Assembly: GCA_951813515.1 (NCBI GenBank) | Contig: OX638346.1 | Location: 2,535,617-2,599,616 of the forward strand | Direction: 5' to 3' | DNA length: 64,000 bases | From: an uncultured Pseudomonadales bacterium | Lineage (GTDB): Bacteria > Pseudomonadota > Gammaproteobacteria > Pseudomonadales > Azotimanducaceae | Part shown: piece after piece, positions 1 through 8,393 of the stretch | How positions within the stretch are numbered: position 1 is the stretch's first letter | How the letters are laid out: the number at the start of each line of letters is the position of its first letter | Program-made: the position numbers and the translations under genes | The notes under the pieces: model-generated | Told to the model about the DNA's origin: nothing | What the model saw: the letters and a program-made list of their open reading frames with translations, nothing else | The model's database searches: none

Positions 1-508
1 ACTCAAGGGGATGGCTGCAAGAATGGGTCCCGAAGACCTGCTGTTCCTGCATATCACTAGCCACGGTTCGAAAAAGCACCGGCTGTCAGTTTCGTTCGAG
101 AACCTGGGGCTGAACGATCTTTCGGCCGGGGAACTCGGCGAGATCGTCGATGGTGCGGGACTGCCGTGGCGCGTTGTCGTGGTCTCGGCGTGCTTCTCCG
201 GCGGTTTCATCAAGGCCCTGAAGTCGCCGCGCGCCATGGTCATCACCGCAGCCAGCGCAAGACGCACGTCGTTCGGTTGCGAGAATGGGCGCGAGTACAC
301 CTATTTCGGGGCCGCTTTCTACCGCGATAGCCTGATCGACGCGGACTTCCGCGCCGCCTTCGACCGGGCCGTGCCGCTGGTACGTGAGCGCGAGAAGGAG
401 CAGGACTACAAGCATTCGAGGCCGCGGATCTGGATCGGCAAGGAGATCGCTGCCAAGCTGCCGCAGGCGTGGAACCCGTCCGGCCCGGGTACGGCCGAAG
501 GCAGGTAG
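1..508 (+). CDS. C13-family (caspase-like) peptidase, 5' partial
   Basis: The frame is open to the left edge of the window, so the N-terminus is missing; the visible part is at least 165 residues. Two blocks match the catalytic pair of clan CD cysteine peptidases (legumain/caspase fold): a His in LHITSHG after a hydrophobic strand, and a Cys in VVSACFSGGF after a second strand. The later AFDRAVPLVREREKE stretch and the SRPRIWIG end are typical of bacterial 'peptidase C13 family' proteins. The substrate is unknown. Identification rests on the His/Cys motifs and spacing; the actual start and any signal peptide lie outside the window. Confidence 0.7.
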   Translation, partial: LKGMAARMGPEDLLFLHITSHGSKKHRLSVSFENLGLNDLSAGELGEIVDGAGLPWRVVVVSACFSGGFIKALKSPRAMVITAASARRTSFGCENGREYTYFGAAFYRDSLIDADFRAAFDRAVPLVREREKEQDYKHSRPRIWIGKEIAAKLPQAWNPSGPGTAEGR

Positions 509-595
509 ATACCCTTACGGTTCATTGACCCGTTGTTTGCAATGACGAAAGTAAGGAATTGTTGTTTCATTGTATCGTCCCTTGAGGGGTTGACT

Positions 596-817
596 GTGCT
601 CGCGAAATTGACGGCCAAGAACCAGTTAACCCTTCCCAAGGCCATAGTGTCCGCCGTCGGGGTCACCGAGTATTTCGATGTGACTGAGGAGAATGGCCGA
701 ATCATGCTCACGCCTGTGCGCATCAACCGCGCCGACGCGGTGCGCGCCAAGCTCGCAGAACTCGGCATTGCAGAGAACGACGTAGCCGATGCGGTGGCTT
801 GGGCGCGTCGGCCTTAG
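596..817 (+). CDS. AbrB/MazE-type antitoxin
   Basis: Small protein of 73 residues beginning VLAKLTAKNQLTLPKAIV, the swapped-hairpin AbrB DNA-binding fold (K-x-T-x-K-N-Q-x-T-L-P-K). The GTG at 596 is chosen because GAGGGG lies 6 nt upstream; an in-frame ATG at 533 would add an unconserved tail. It sits 18 nt before a PIN-domain gene on the same strand, the standard antitoxin-first arrangement. By family knowledge it should neutralise the PIN toxin through its C-terminal tail and repress the shared promoter. The C-terminal half (residues 40-73) is acidic and helical in character, as expected for a toxin-binding segment. Confidence 0.75.
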   Translation: MLAKLTAKNQLTLPKAIVSAVGVTEYFDVTEENGRIMLTPVRINRADAVRAKLAELGIAENDVADAVAWARRP

Positions 818-835
818 CGTCGTGTCACGACACTC

Positions 836-1279
836 GTGACGGTTCACTGCGTAGGTCTCGACACAAACGTCCTGGTTTCAGCCCTGGTGTTTCATGCAGG
901 GTCGTTGTCCTGGTTGCGGCGTGCCTGGCAATCGAAGCGGATTCTGCCGCTCGCCAGCCGGGGAACGGTAGAGGAGTTGATTCGTGTATTCGCCTATCCC
1001 CGCTTTCGGCTTTCGCCCGATGAACGCACGGGCCTTCTCGCCGACTATCTTCCCTGGTGCGGGACCGTTGCCGTTTCGGACTCGCCGATGGAGATTCCCC
1101 GCTGCAGGGATCCGTCCGACCGAGCCTTCCTGGAGCTTGCGCTGGCTGGCCATGCCGATGCCTTGATCTCCGGTGACGCCGACCTGCTGGTGCTCGCGGA
1201 CTCGTTCCCTGTCCCAATCCTTGCACCCGCTACATTCAAGGAACGGCTGGTTGCTGCGCCCCGACGGCCGGATGGATAG
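836..1279 (+). CDS. PIN-domain toxin (putative ribonuclease)
   Basis: 147 residues with a GTG start. PIN-domain acidic residues are visible in order: Asp in VGLDTNVLVSAL, Glu in GTVEELIRV, Asp in RDPSDRAFLELA, and Asp in LISGDADLL. These four positions coordinate Mg or Mn in PIN endoribonucleases. The layout matches the 'putative toxin-antitoxin system toxin component, PIN family' group. It follows the AbrB-type antitoxin closely, so the pair is read as a type II toxin-antitoxin module. The RNA target cannot be inferred from sequence. Confidence 0.78.
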   Translation: MTVHCVGLDTNVLVSALVFHAGSLSWLRRAWQSKRILPLASRGTVEELIRVFAYPRFRLSPDERTGLLADYLPWCGTVAVSDSPMEIPRCRDPSDRAFLELALAGHADALISGDADLLVLADSFPVPILAPATFKERLVAAPRRPDG

Positions 1280-1368
1280 AGGTTTCCACACTTCACAATG
1301 GCACGGTGGCGTTGGTCGCGGAACAATGCGGCGCGAGACGACGAATCGAACAATGAGAGGAGGGAATC

Positions 1369-2283
1369 GTGAGAATCATCGTCAACGGCCAGCAGGCGTT
1401 CGGGCGTTCTGTCCTGGAGGCGCTCCTTGAGCGTGGCGAAGACGTGGTCGCCGTGTTCACGGCGCCGGACAACGAGGGTGGCCCGCCGGACCCTTTGAAG
1501 GAGTGCGCGGTCGAACGCGGCCTGCCCGTGTTCCAGCCGAGGTCGTTCCGCCGGCCCGGTGTTTGGGATGCAATGCGCGAACTCAGGCCGGACCTGGGCG
1601 TGATGGCTTACGTCACGCTGTTTGTCCCCGAGGAAGCGCTCAATATCCCCACCTTGGGCACGATCCAGTATCACCCCTCGCTGCTGCCGATGCACAAGGG
1701 GCCGAGTGCCATCAACTGGCCGATCATCTTCGGCGAAACGAGGACCGGCCTGAGCATCTTCTGGCCGGACAACGGTCTCGACACGGGCCCGATCCTGCTC
1801 CAGAAGGAAGTCGACATCGGGCCGGACGACACCCTTGGCAGCGTGTATTTCAACCACCTGTTCCCGCTCGGCGTGGATGCCATGATCGAGTCGGTGGACC
1901 TGGTGCGCGATGGCAAGGCGCCGAAGATCGACCAGGATCCCCAAGCCGGGACTTACGAAAGCTGGTGCCGCGCCGAGCAGGCGGAGATCGACTGGTCCAG
2001 GCCTGTGGCGGACGTCTATAACCTGATCCGCGGCTGCAATCCGCAGCCGGGTGCCTGGACACGGTGCAATGGGGAGCGGCTGCAGCTATTCGATACGCGC
2101 CGCGGTGCCGAAACCGACGCTCGACCGGGCACGATGCTGAGCGTCGGCGACAAAGGCATGGAAGTGGCGGCGGGCGGTGGCAGCGTCGAGGTGCTGCGGG
2201 TGCGCCCGCAGGGCAGGGGGAAGATTCCCGCTGGCGAGTTCGCCAACGCCGCGGGACTCAAACCCGGCGACCTGCTCGGGTGA
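1369..2283 (+). CDS. Formyltransferase-family protein, 10-formyl-THF hydrolase-like
   Basis: 304 residues; GTG start with GAGGAGGG at 1357-1364. The N-terminal Rossmann-like formyltransferase domain carries the catalytic His in YHPSLLP (followed by MHKGPSAINW) and the catalytic Asp in GLDTGPILLQ. YHPSLLP and SAINW match the N-terminal hydrolase domain of 10-formyltetrahydrofolate dehydrogenase more closely than classical methionyl-tRNA formyltransferase, which has N-x-H at this site. A C-terminal Fmt_C-like beta domain follows (about 205-304). It probably binds 10-formyl-THF and either hydrolyses it or passes the formyl group to an unknown acceptor. There is no adjacent def, so it is unlikely to be the housekeeping fmt. 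It converges on the ABC-transporter pair. Confidence 0.72.
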   Translation: MRIIVNGQQAFGRSVLEALLERGEDVVAVFTAPDNEGGPPDPLKECAVERGLPVFQPRSFRRPGVWDAMRELRPDLGVMAYVTLFVPEEALNIPTLGTIQYHPSLLPMHKGPSAINWPIIFGETRTGLSIFWPDNGLDTGPILLQKEVDIGPDDTLGSVYFNHLFPLGVDAMIESVDLVRDGKAPKIDQDPQAGTYESWCRAEQAEIDWSRPVADVYNLIRGCNPQPGAWTRCNGERLQLFDTRRGAETDARPGTMLSVGDKGMEVAAGGGSVEVLRVRPQGRGKIPAGEFANAAGLKPGDLLG

Positions 2284-2348
2284 CCCTGACTCCGGGCGCC
2301 TTATACCTGAGCGATCTCCACTACGGCTGGAGTCGGCATGTACACCTG

Positions 2349-4376
2349 TCACCCCGTCACGCGTGCCGATTGCAGCGTGACGAACCGATGGTAGTGACCG
2401 TCTGCGTCCGCCATCAGTGAATCGTGGCTGCCCTGCTCGAGGATCTTGCCGTCCTCGAGGAACACGATCTTGCCGGCGTTGGCGATGGTCGACAGTCGAT
2501 GCGCGATGATGACGACCAGCCGGTCCTTCGCGGCCTCGTGCAGTGCCTGGACCAGGTATGACTCGGTCTCGGGGTCGAGTGCCGAGGTCGGCTCGTCCAG
2601 GACGAGGACGCTCGCCGACTTGATCAAACCGCGCGCGATGGCGATGCGCTGTTTCTGCCCGACGGAGATCTTGCTGGTCACCGTGCCGAGTCGCGTGTCG
2701 TAACCTTCCGGCAGCCTGCTGATGAAATCGTGCGCCCCGGCAATCCTGGCGGCGCGCTCGACTTCTTCCTGCGTCGCGTCCGGTTTGCCGTAGCGGATGT
2801 TGTCGCGGATTGAATCGGAAAAGAGCTGTGTCTCCTGAAACACGTAAGACACCTGGTCGCGCAGACTCTTGAGAGAGATGTCGTTGATGTCGCGCCCATC
2901 GATACGAATGGTGCCTGCGCTCGCATCGTGATATCCCGGGATCAGGTAGGCCAGGCTGGTCTTGCCCGCCCCGGTCGGGCCCACCAGCGCCGTGATCTCG
3001 CCCACGTCCAGCGTCAGGTCGATGTCGCGCAGCGCCTCGCGACCGTCGGGATAGGCCATGCTGACACCGGACATTTCGATGCTGTCCTTGATTGAACCCA
3101 GCTCCACCCCATGACGTGTCGTTTCGCTCGGCAGGTCCATGAGGAAGAACACCCGGCGGATTCCCGGAATATCCGCCTGAATGCGAATCCACAAGTAAGG
3201 CAGCGCCGTGACCGAGCCCGAGAGCCAGGCGTAATAGAAGAACAGCACGCCGTAGTCGCCCGGTGTCAGCACGCCTTCGATGACCCGAGAGCTGATGAAG
3301 TAGAAGGCGATCAGGCCCATCAACCCCCTCGCCATGCCATTGGCAACCCCGTACATCACGCCCACCAGCACTTCGGCCCGGTGGCGTTTGAACGACTCGT
3401 CGCTGTGACCGCGGAAACGCTGCCGTTCGCGCCGGTTTCCGCCGAGGCTCTGCACTGCCAGCACGTTGCTGATGCCTTCCTCGATGTTTCCCGTGGTCAC
3501 CGACCCCGCGGCACGGCTCGCCTGGCTGCGACGGCGCATGGCGCGCGGGAACGGCAGCATGGCCAGGAACTGCATCGGCAGGATGCAGATGGCGAGCCAG
3601 ACGATTTCGGGCGCCTGCCCATAGTTGAACGACATCACCACGAGCACCAGCGTGCCCGTGAATATGGCGCCGATCGGCGACATGATGGTCTGAAGAAAGA
3701 CGTTGGTCAGCGCCGGGGTGTCATACATCACCCGATACAGGCTGTCGCCGATTTTCTGGTCGTTGAGGAGCGGCAGCGGCAGCGTCTGGATGCGCTCGAA
3801 CAACTGTGAGCGCAGCAGGTGATTAAGCGCCTGGCTGAGGCGCAGTTGCAGACGGAACTCGATGAATCCCACCAGGCCGGCGAACTTGCTGTACGCCGCG
3901 TTCGCCTCGTTCTCGGTCTGCGTCGCCTTGTCGTGGCCCTGGGCCATCCCCGCATCGGTCTGATCGTTGGCGCCGCCGGTTGACCCGAAGCCGCCGATCA
4001 GCAACACCATCGCGACGCCGAGGCACAGCACCCACACCATCATTTCGAACGGTGTTCGGCCATCCAGGAACGAGACGAACGGCCTGAAGTAGGCCGGGAA
4101 TGCGTCCGGGGCCACGGCCTTCGCCAGGATCACGTTGTCGATGACGATCTTGATCGGCCAGGGCAGGACGAGCGGCGTCATCAGCGACATGGCGAAGAGC
4201 AAGAACTTGGCAAGGTACCGATAGGGGAAGTACCTGATGTAGGCCAGCGCCCTGCCGATGACGCGGCAGGTATCGCGAAAATTGAGATCCGTATCTGAAT
4301 CCAGCGGACTTGCTGCCGCATCCAGCGACCGCTCATGCGCATCGAGGGACTTGCCGATGACGACGGACTCGCTCAC
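2349..4376 (-). CDS. ABC exporter half-transporter (permease fused to ATPase), downstream member
   Basis: 675 residues: about six N-terminal membrane segments (from about residue 50) fused to a C-terminal ABC ATPase. Walker A is GPTGAGKT at 466; the signature is ISVGQ at about 570 instead of LSGGQ; Walker B is VLVLDEPTSALD at about 590 with the catalytic Glu intact; the switch His is in IAHRLST. Between the second and third membrane segments there is a hydrophilic, Gly/Asn/Gln-rich insertion of about 35 residues (GSTGGANDQTDAGMAQGHD...) not usual for the fold. The start overlaps the stop of the upstream half-transporter by 4 nt, indicating a heterodimer made from one transcript. Substrate unknown; lipid, peptide or drug export are all possible. 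Confidence 0.88.
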   Translation of the reverse strand: MSESVVIGKSLDAHERSLDAAASPLDSDTDLNFRDTCRVIGRALAYIRYFPYRYLAKFLLFAMSLMTPLVLPWPIKIVIDNVILAKAVAPDAFPAYFRPFVSFLDGRTPFEMMVWVLCLGVAMVLLIGGFGSTGGANDQTDAGMAQGHDKATQTENEANAAYSKFAGLVGFIEFRLQLRLSQALNHLLRSQLFERIQTLPLPLLNDQKIGDSLYRVMYDTPALTNVFLQTIMSPIGAIFTGTLVLVVMSFNYGQAPEIVWLAICILPMQFLAMLPFPRAMRRRSQASRAAGSVTTGNIEEGISNVLAVQSLGGNRRERQRFRGHSDESFKRHRAEVLVGVMYGVANGMARGLMGLIAFYFISSRVIEGVLTPGDYGVLFFYYAWLSGSVTALPYLWIRIQADIPGIRRVFFLMDLPSETTRHGVELGSIKDSIEMSGVSMAYPDGREALRDIDLTLDVGEITALVGPTGAGKTSLAYLIPGYHDASAGTIRIDGRDINDISLKSLRDQVSYVFQETQLFSDSIRDNIRYGKPDATQEEVERAARIAGAHDFISRLPEGYDTRLGTVTSKISVGQKQRIAIARGLIKSASVLVLDEPTSALDPETESYLVQALHEAAKDRLVVIIAHRLSTIANAGKIVFLEDGKILEQGSHDSLMADADGHYHRFVTLQSARVTG

Positions 4377-6805
4377 GGCGACTCTCCCGTCGTGCCCCGC
4401 GCCAGGTCGGCCTCGGTTTCGACGAAGCGCCGGTAGCGGCCATCATCGAGTCGCATCAACTCGTCATGGCTGCCGGACTCAAGAATTTCGCCGCCATCCA
4501 GGTAGAGGATCTGGTCCGCCCGCTGGATGGTCGAGATGCGGTGCGTGATGAGGAATATGACTCTTCCCGCGCCCCAGGCCGCCAGGCGTTCCAGCACCTG
4601 GTGTTCGGTTTCGGCGTCCAGCGCCGCCGTGGGTTCGTCCAGGATCAGGATCGGGGCGTCGCGCACCACCGCCCGTGCGATCGACAGTCGCTGCCGCTGA
4701 CCCGTGGACAGCCGTCCGCCGCGGTCGCCGAGCATGGTGTCCAGTCCTTCCGGCAGCCCCGCGATGTAGTCGTCGGCACAAGCGACGCACGCCGCTTCGA
4801 GAACCTGCTCATCGGTGGCGTCCGGTACCACGTAGCGAATGTTGTCGCCCACGCTCATCCCGAACAGCACATTCTCCTGCAGGGCGATGGACACGTTGGC
4901 ACGCAGACTCTCCACGTCGAGTACGCGCACATCGTTGCCATCGATGCTGACCGTTCCCGTGTCCGGATCGAACAGTCTCGTCAGCAGGCTGACCAGCGTG
5001 CTCTTGCCGCTGCCGGTGGGGCCGACGATGGCATTGATGGAGCCGGCCGGCGCGGTGAAAGTCACGTCTCGCAGCACGGGCCTTGCCGCTTCGTAGGCAA
5101 AGCTCACGTGCTCGAAGCGGATCTCTTTCTCGAACTCTGGCATCGGTATGGGATCGGCTGCGTTCTTCACGTCGGGTTCGATATCCAGGATCGCGAACAC
5201 CCGGTCGAGGCCCATGGCCATGTCCTGGGCGGAGGTCCAGTCGCGGACCAGCCCCCGCACCTGTCCGCTGGCCTTGAAGAACTCGCCCTGCGCCCACTGG
5301 AACGCGGCCAGGTTCCAGCGCACGAAGGAAAGCCCTATCAGCCCGATCAGCACCGCGGCGAAGGTCTCTCGACTCGTGTTGGCCCAGATCGCCATGAGGA
5401 ATTCGCCGCCAAGCAGAATCGCCGCTGCCAGCGTGAACATGATGATGCCGACGATGGCGACCAGCGAGCGCACCTTGTGTGCGGCATTGAACGCGACGAC
5501 GCTGTCTTCTTCAAAGCGCCGCTGCTCATCCGCCTCGCGCCCGTACGCCTTGGTGACCTTGACCGCGCCGAGGACCTCCTGGATGCGCGAGGTCAGGTCG
5601 GAATTGGTCTCGCGGGCTACCAGGGAACGCGTCCTTACCCGCGGCGAAAACCAGCGCGCCCAGCCGAGCGCGAAGATGGCGATGGTGACGCCCATCAGGC
5701 CGAGGATGGGGTCCAGCGCCGCGACGAAGAAAATGGTCATCGTGTACTGGGTCACCTGGGTGACGACGCTGACCAGCATGCCGATGATGGCGGTGACCTG
5801 CGCCGAGTCCTGGTAGATGCGGTACACCGAATCGCCGACCCGGTGGTCGCCGTGATAGCGCAGCGACAACTGGTGCCAGCGCTCGACCAGGGCCAGGCGC
5901 AGATCCTGGTTGATCTGCTGCATGATCCAGACGTTGTAGTAGGGCAGCGCCACCGTGAACGGGAAGGTCAGCAGGCCGACAGTGACGATGATGACCATGT
6001 AGGTCCACTGCAGTTCCTGGCGCTGCACCTCCGTGAGCGTTTCCAGTGCGCCGTTGGCAAGGTCTTCGCGGCCGATGAAGCCCGCCAGGAACGGCGTCAG
6101 CGGCTCGGCCTGGAGAATCGACTGGTTCAACAGGTCGATGGTAAAAAGACCAATCACCACGCCTACGAGCATCTCGACCCAGACGATGATGTAGTAGTAC
6201 ACGAGGTGGCAGCCGAGGCGCAGTCGAAACTGCAGTTCACCATCGACGAAGCGATACTGCAGCAGCCACATGAACAGGCAGCCGAAGCTGACCAGCCCGA
6301 CGAAAACGTTGTCCCGCCACCCGGTCACCGCAAGAATGGCAAACAGGTTGGCGACGATACCGAGGATGACCAGCGCAACGGCGCTCCAGACAAACGTCTG
6401 GCCACGCACGAACATGAGCGCCCAGACCAGGAGCGTCATCAGGGTGGCGGCGTAGACGAGGTAGTCGTATTGCCAGTTCTCGCCGTGGCTGATGAGCCCA
6501 GTCAGCAGCCCGACGGCAAGCAGCGCGGTAACGAGAAACGGGACGTAGCGGTAGTTCCAGTCGGTGGTCCCCGCCCGCTGCCAGCCGGACCAACTGATGA
6601 TGGCGCGTTCGCGCCAGTAGCCCAGCACCATCGGCACCAGGTATGGCCAGGTGCGAAAGAAGATGCGCAGGACATCGGTGAAGCCGCGGACGTCCTCGAC
6701 CTCGTCGCGATCGCGCCCCGGGGGTATCGGCCCGGCACCCCACACCGGGATCGCGTCCAGGCGGCGTCGATCCCGCGCGTCGCTATCGAGGTCTATGGTG
6801 CTCAT
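4373..6805 (-). CDS. ABC exporter half-transporter with extra N-terminal membrane segments
   Basis: 810 residues from the ATG at 6805 (protein begins MSTIDLDSDARD); an ATG at 6859 would add 18 unconserved residues with no ribosome-binding site. Residues about 60-200 hold extra hydrophobic segments (FLVTALLAVGLLTGL, LMTLLVWALMFV, ALVILGIVANLFAIL, LVSFGCLFMWLLQY) before the usual six-helix exporter core. The ATPase has Walker A GPTGSGKST at 595, signature LSTGQ at about 699, Walker B ILILDEPTAALD and switch His in ITHRIST. Both half-transporters keep the catalytic Glu. The gene is translationally coupled to the downstream half-transporter. Five 114-bp tandem repeats lie just upstream, so they may sit in its promoter or leader region. 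Confidence 0.86.
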   Translation of the reverse strand: MSTIDLDSDARDRRRLDAIPVWGAGPIPPGRDRDEVEDVRGFTDVLRIFFRTWPYLVPMVLGYWRERAIISWSGWQRAGTTDWNYRYVPFLVTALLAVGLLTGLISHGENWQYDYLVYAATLMTLLVWALMFVRGQTFVWSAVALVILGIVANLFAILAVTGWRDNVFVGLVSFGCLFMWLLQYRFVDGELQFRLRLGCHLVYYYIIVWVEMLVGVVIGLFTIDLLNQSILQAEPLTPFLAGFIGREDLANGALETLTEVQRQELQWTYMVIIVTVGLLTFPFTVALPYYNVWIMQQINQDLRLALVERWHQLSLRYHGDHRVGDSVYRIYQDSAQVTAIIGMLVSVVTQVTQYTMTIFFVAALDPILGLMGVTIAIFALGWARWFSPRVRTRSLVARETNSDLTSRIQEVLGAVKVTKAYGREADEQRRFEEDSVVAFNAAHKVRSLVAIVGIIMFTLAAAILLGGEFLMAIWANTSRETFAAVLIGLIGLSFVRWNLAAFQWAQGEFFKASGQVRGLVRDWTSAQDMAMGLDRVFAILDIEPDVKNAADPIPMPEFEKEIRFEHVSFAYEAARPVLRDVTFTAPAGSINAIVGPTGSGKSTLVSLLTRLFDPDTGTVSIDGNDVRVLDVESLRANVSIALQENVLFGMSVGDNIRYVVPDATDEQVLEAACVACADDYIAGLPEGLDTMLGDRGGRLSTGQRQRLSIARAVVRDAPILILDEPTAALDAETEHQVLERLAAWGAGRVIFLITHRISTIQRADQILYLDGGEILESGSHDELMRLDDGRYRRFVETEADLARGTTGESP

Positions 6806-6926
6806 CGCTGCGTTCCCAACATTCGCTGGCCCAACACTGGCGGGCACATAAGACCACAATGGCCCCGAAGCTGATGGATGCGCTGCTCAGACGTCACCCA
6901 ATAATTGCGACAGATTGCGTTAGTGC

Positions 6927-7496
6927 CATGAAACCCGTCGGCCCTTCGGGCGCGCCGTGTTTCACCCCCGCCCAAGCCCACCTATCATCGCGCGCCTTGA
7001 TCGGCACTACGTGCCGTTCTACAGCGCACGCTGCTAGCGCCATGAAACCCGTCGGCCCTTCGGGCGCGCCGTGTTTCACCCCCGCCCAAGCCCACCTATC
7101 ATCGCGCGCCTTGATCGGCACTACGTGCCGTTCTACAGCGCACGCTGCTAGCGCCATGAAACCCGTCGGCCCTTCGGGCGCGCCGTGTTTCACCCCCGCC
7201 CAAGCCCACCTATCATCGCGCGCCTTGATCGGCACTACGTGCCGTTCTACAGCGCACGCTGCTAGCGCCATGAAACCCGTCGGCCCTTCGGGCGCGCCGT
7301 GTTTCACCCCCGCCCAAGCCCACCTATCATCGCGCGCCTTGATCGGCACTACGTGCCGTTCTACAGCGCACGCTGCTAGCGCCATGAAACCCGTCGGCCC
7401 TTCGGGCGCGCCGTGTTTCACCCCCGCCCAAGCCCACCTATCATCGCGCGCCTTGATCGGCACCACGTGCCGTTCTACAGCGCACGCTGCTAGCGT
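6927..7496. repeat. Five 114-bp tandem repeats
   Basis: Five head-to-tail copies with an exact 114-bp period (ATGAAACCC recurs at 6928, 7042, 7156, 7270 and 7384). Copies are identical apart from edge differences in copy 1 and one transition (GGCACTACG to GGCACCACG) in copy 5. Each unit holds two inverted repeats: a 34-nt hairpin bounded by GAAAC and GTTTC with an inner GCCC-TTC-GGGC stem, and CGGCAC-TAC-GTGCCG. Because 114 is a multiple of 3 and the unit lacks stops in several frames, artificial 38-residue repeat proteins appear on both strands; neither has a ribosome-binding site. The array begins at the stop codon of the sigma-operon membrane protein and ends about 120 bp before the ABC-transporter start. 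Confidence 0.95.
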
Positions 7497-7828
7497 TCCA
7501 ATAGTCGAATCGCTCCAGGCAGTGCCAGAGCCGCCAGCGCCGTGATCACGAGCGCTTGATGCTGCGCCAGCCAGGCGGGATCGTTCCATCGCGTGGCAGC
7601 GACAACGAGTCCTTCGGAGAGCGCGACAGCCAGTTCGAAGAAAGGGCCGAGCGCCAATATGCCTCCGACCGCCGCGGCTGCTCCAAGTACGATACGGCGC
7701 AGCCACAGGCGCCGCCTGATGCGGCGCAGAACGGTGCCGCTGAATCCCTCGTCCGCAAGCGGCGGGTTGAGCGTCTGAAACAACTCCGGGAGCCGGCGCT
7801 CTTCTTCGGGGGTTACGGTTCTATCCAT
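7490..7828 (-). CDS. Small membrane protein, putative anti-sigma partner
   Basis: 112 residues. The N-terminal half is soluble and charged (RTVTPEEERRLPELFQTL, then RRIRRRLWLRR), followed by two hydrophobic stretches (IVLGAAAAVGGILALGPFFELAVAL and ALVITALAALALPGAI). It overlaps the ECF sigma gene by 8 nt, so the two are co-translated. A short cytoplasmic N-terminus plus membrane helices directly after an ECF sigma gene is the classic anti-sigma layout, but no zinc-binding ZAS motif is visible. Its role is inferred from position. Its stop codon lies within the first bases of the 114-bp repeat array, so the array touches the 3' end of this gene. Confidence 0.6.
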   Translation of the reverse strand: MDRTVTPEEERRLPELFQTLNPPLADEGFSGTVLRRIRRRLWLRRIVLGAAAAVGGILALGPFFELAVALSEGLVVAATRWNDPAWLAQHQALVITALAALALPGAIRLLER

Positions 7829-8372
7829 GAGTAATGCTCCGGATATCGAAGCGGTCGCGAATCCGCGCCGCTCCCCTGCGAATACGGGACTTCACCGTGC
7901 CCAGGGGCGTTTCGGTGAGCTCGGCGATCTCCCGGTGACTCATGCCGAAAGCGTAGCAAAGGACCATGGCGATGCGCTCCTCCCGGGTCAGAGCCGCCAG
8001 CATTCGGGGCAGATCGGGGAGACCGGCATCCGGGCTCGGGATGCCGTGACTCTCGCCGGCCAGGTGCTCTCGACCCAGGGCATCCGCCAACCTCGCCTCT
8101 CTGCCTTGCCTGCGGCGTGATTGCAGAAAGATGTTGTAGGCGATCTTCATCACCCAGGCCTTGAACTTTCCGGCGTCGGTGATCGTGTACAGCCTTTCCC
8201 ATGCCCGGATAAAGGTCTCCTGCGCCAGGTCGTCCGCCTGCGCGGCGTCGCCCGTGAGGTGGCGGAGCCAGTTCCGCACATCGGACTGATGGGCGCGGAT
8301 CAATCCCTCGTAGTCTGCCGGGTCACCGGTCGCGATGGCGCGGACAACGAGTTCCTCCTCGCGACTCCCCAC
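7821..8372 (-). CDS. ECF-type RNA polymerase sigma factor
   Basis: 183 residues, GTG start. Region 2 is recognisable in DDLAQETFIRAWERLYTITDA and the following KFKAWVMKIAYN, where the -10 element is read. Region 4 is a helix-turn-helix in GMSHREIAELTETPLGTVKSRI, which reads the -35 element. The linker between them is short, so this is a minimal ECF (group 4) sigma factor. It lies 21 nt after a DUF6249-like membrane protein gene and overlaps a small membrane protein gene; the three look like one envelope-sensing operon. Target promoters are unknown; autoregulation is likely by analogy with other ECF factors. Confidence 0.88.
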   Translation of the reverse strand: MGSREEELVVRAIATGDPADYEGLIRAHQSDVRNWLRHLTGDAAQADDLAQETFIRAWERLYTITDAGKFKAWVMKIAYNIFLQSRRRQGREARLADALGREHLAGESHGIPSPDAGLPDLPRMLAALTREERIAMVLCYAFGMSHREIAELTETPLGTVKSRIRRGAARIRDRFDIRSITHG

Positions 8373-8393
8373 GGCCGTGCGTGCCTGGGCCCG

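Noticed and set aside
4466..6874. 802-residue plus-strand frame opposite the ABC exporter
   Set aside because: Antisense shadow of a clear ABC transporter gene; low-complexity His/Asp/Arg composition.
6927..7496. CRISPR array
   Set aside because: Units are contiguous with no variable spacers, and no cas genes are present.
6859..7706. Long frames on both strands encoding 38-residue repeats
   Set aside because: Both arise because the 114-bp tandem unit is a multiple of three and lacks stops. Neither has a ribosome-binding site or family resemblance, and the minus-strand one conflicts with the small membrane protein gene.
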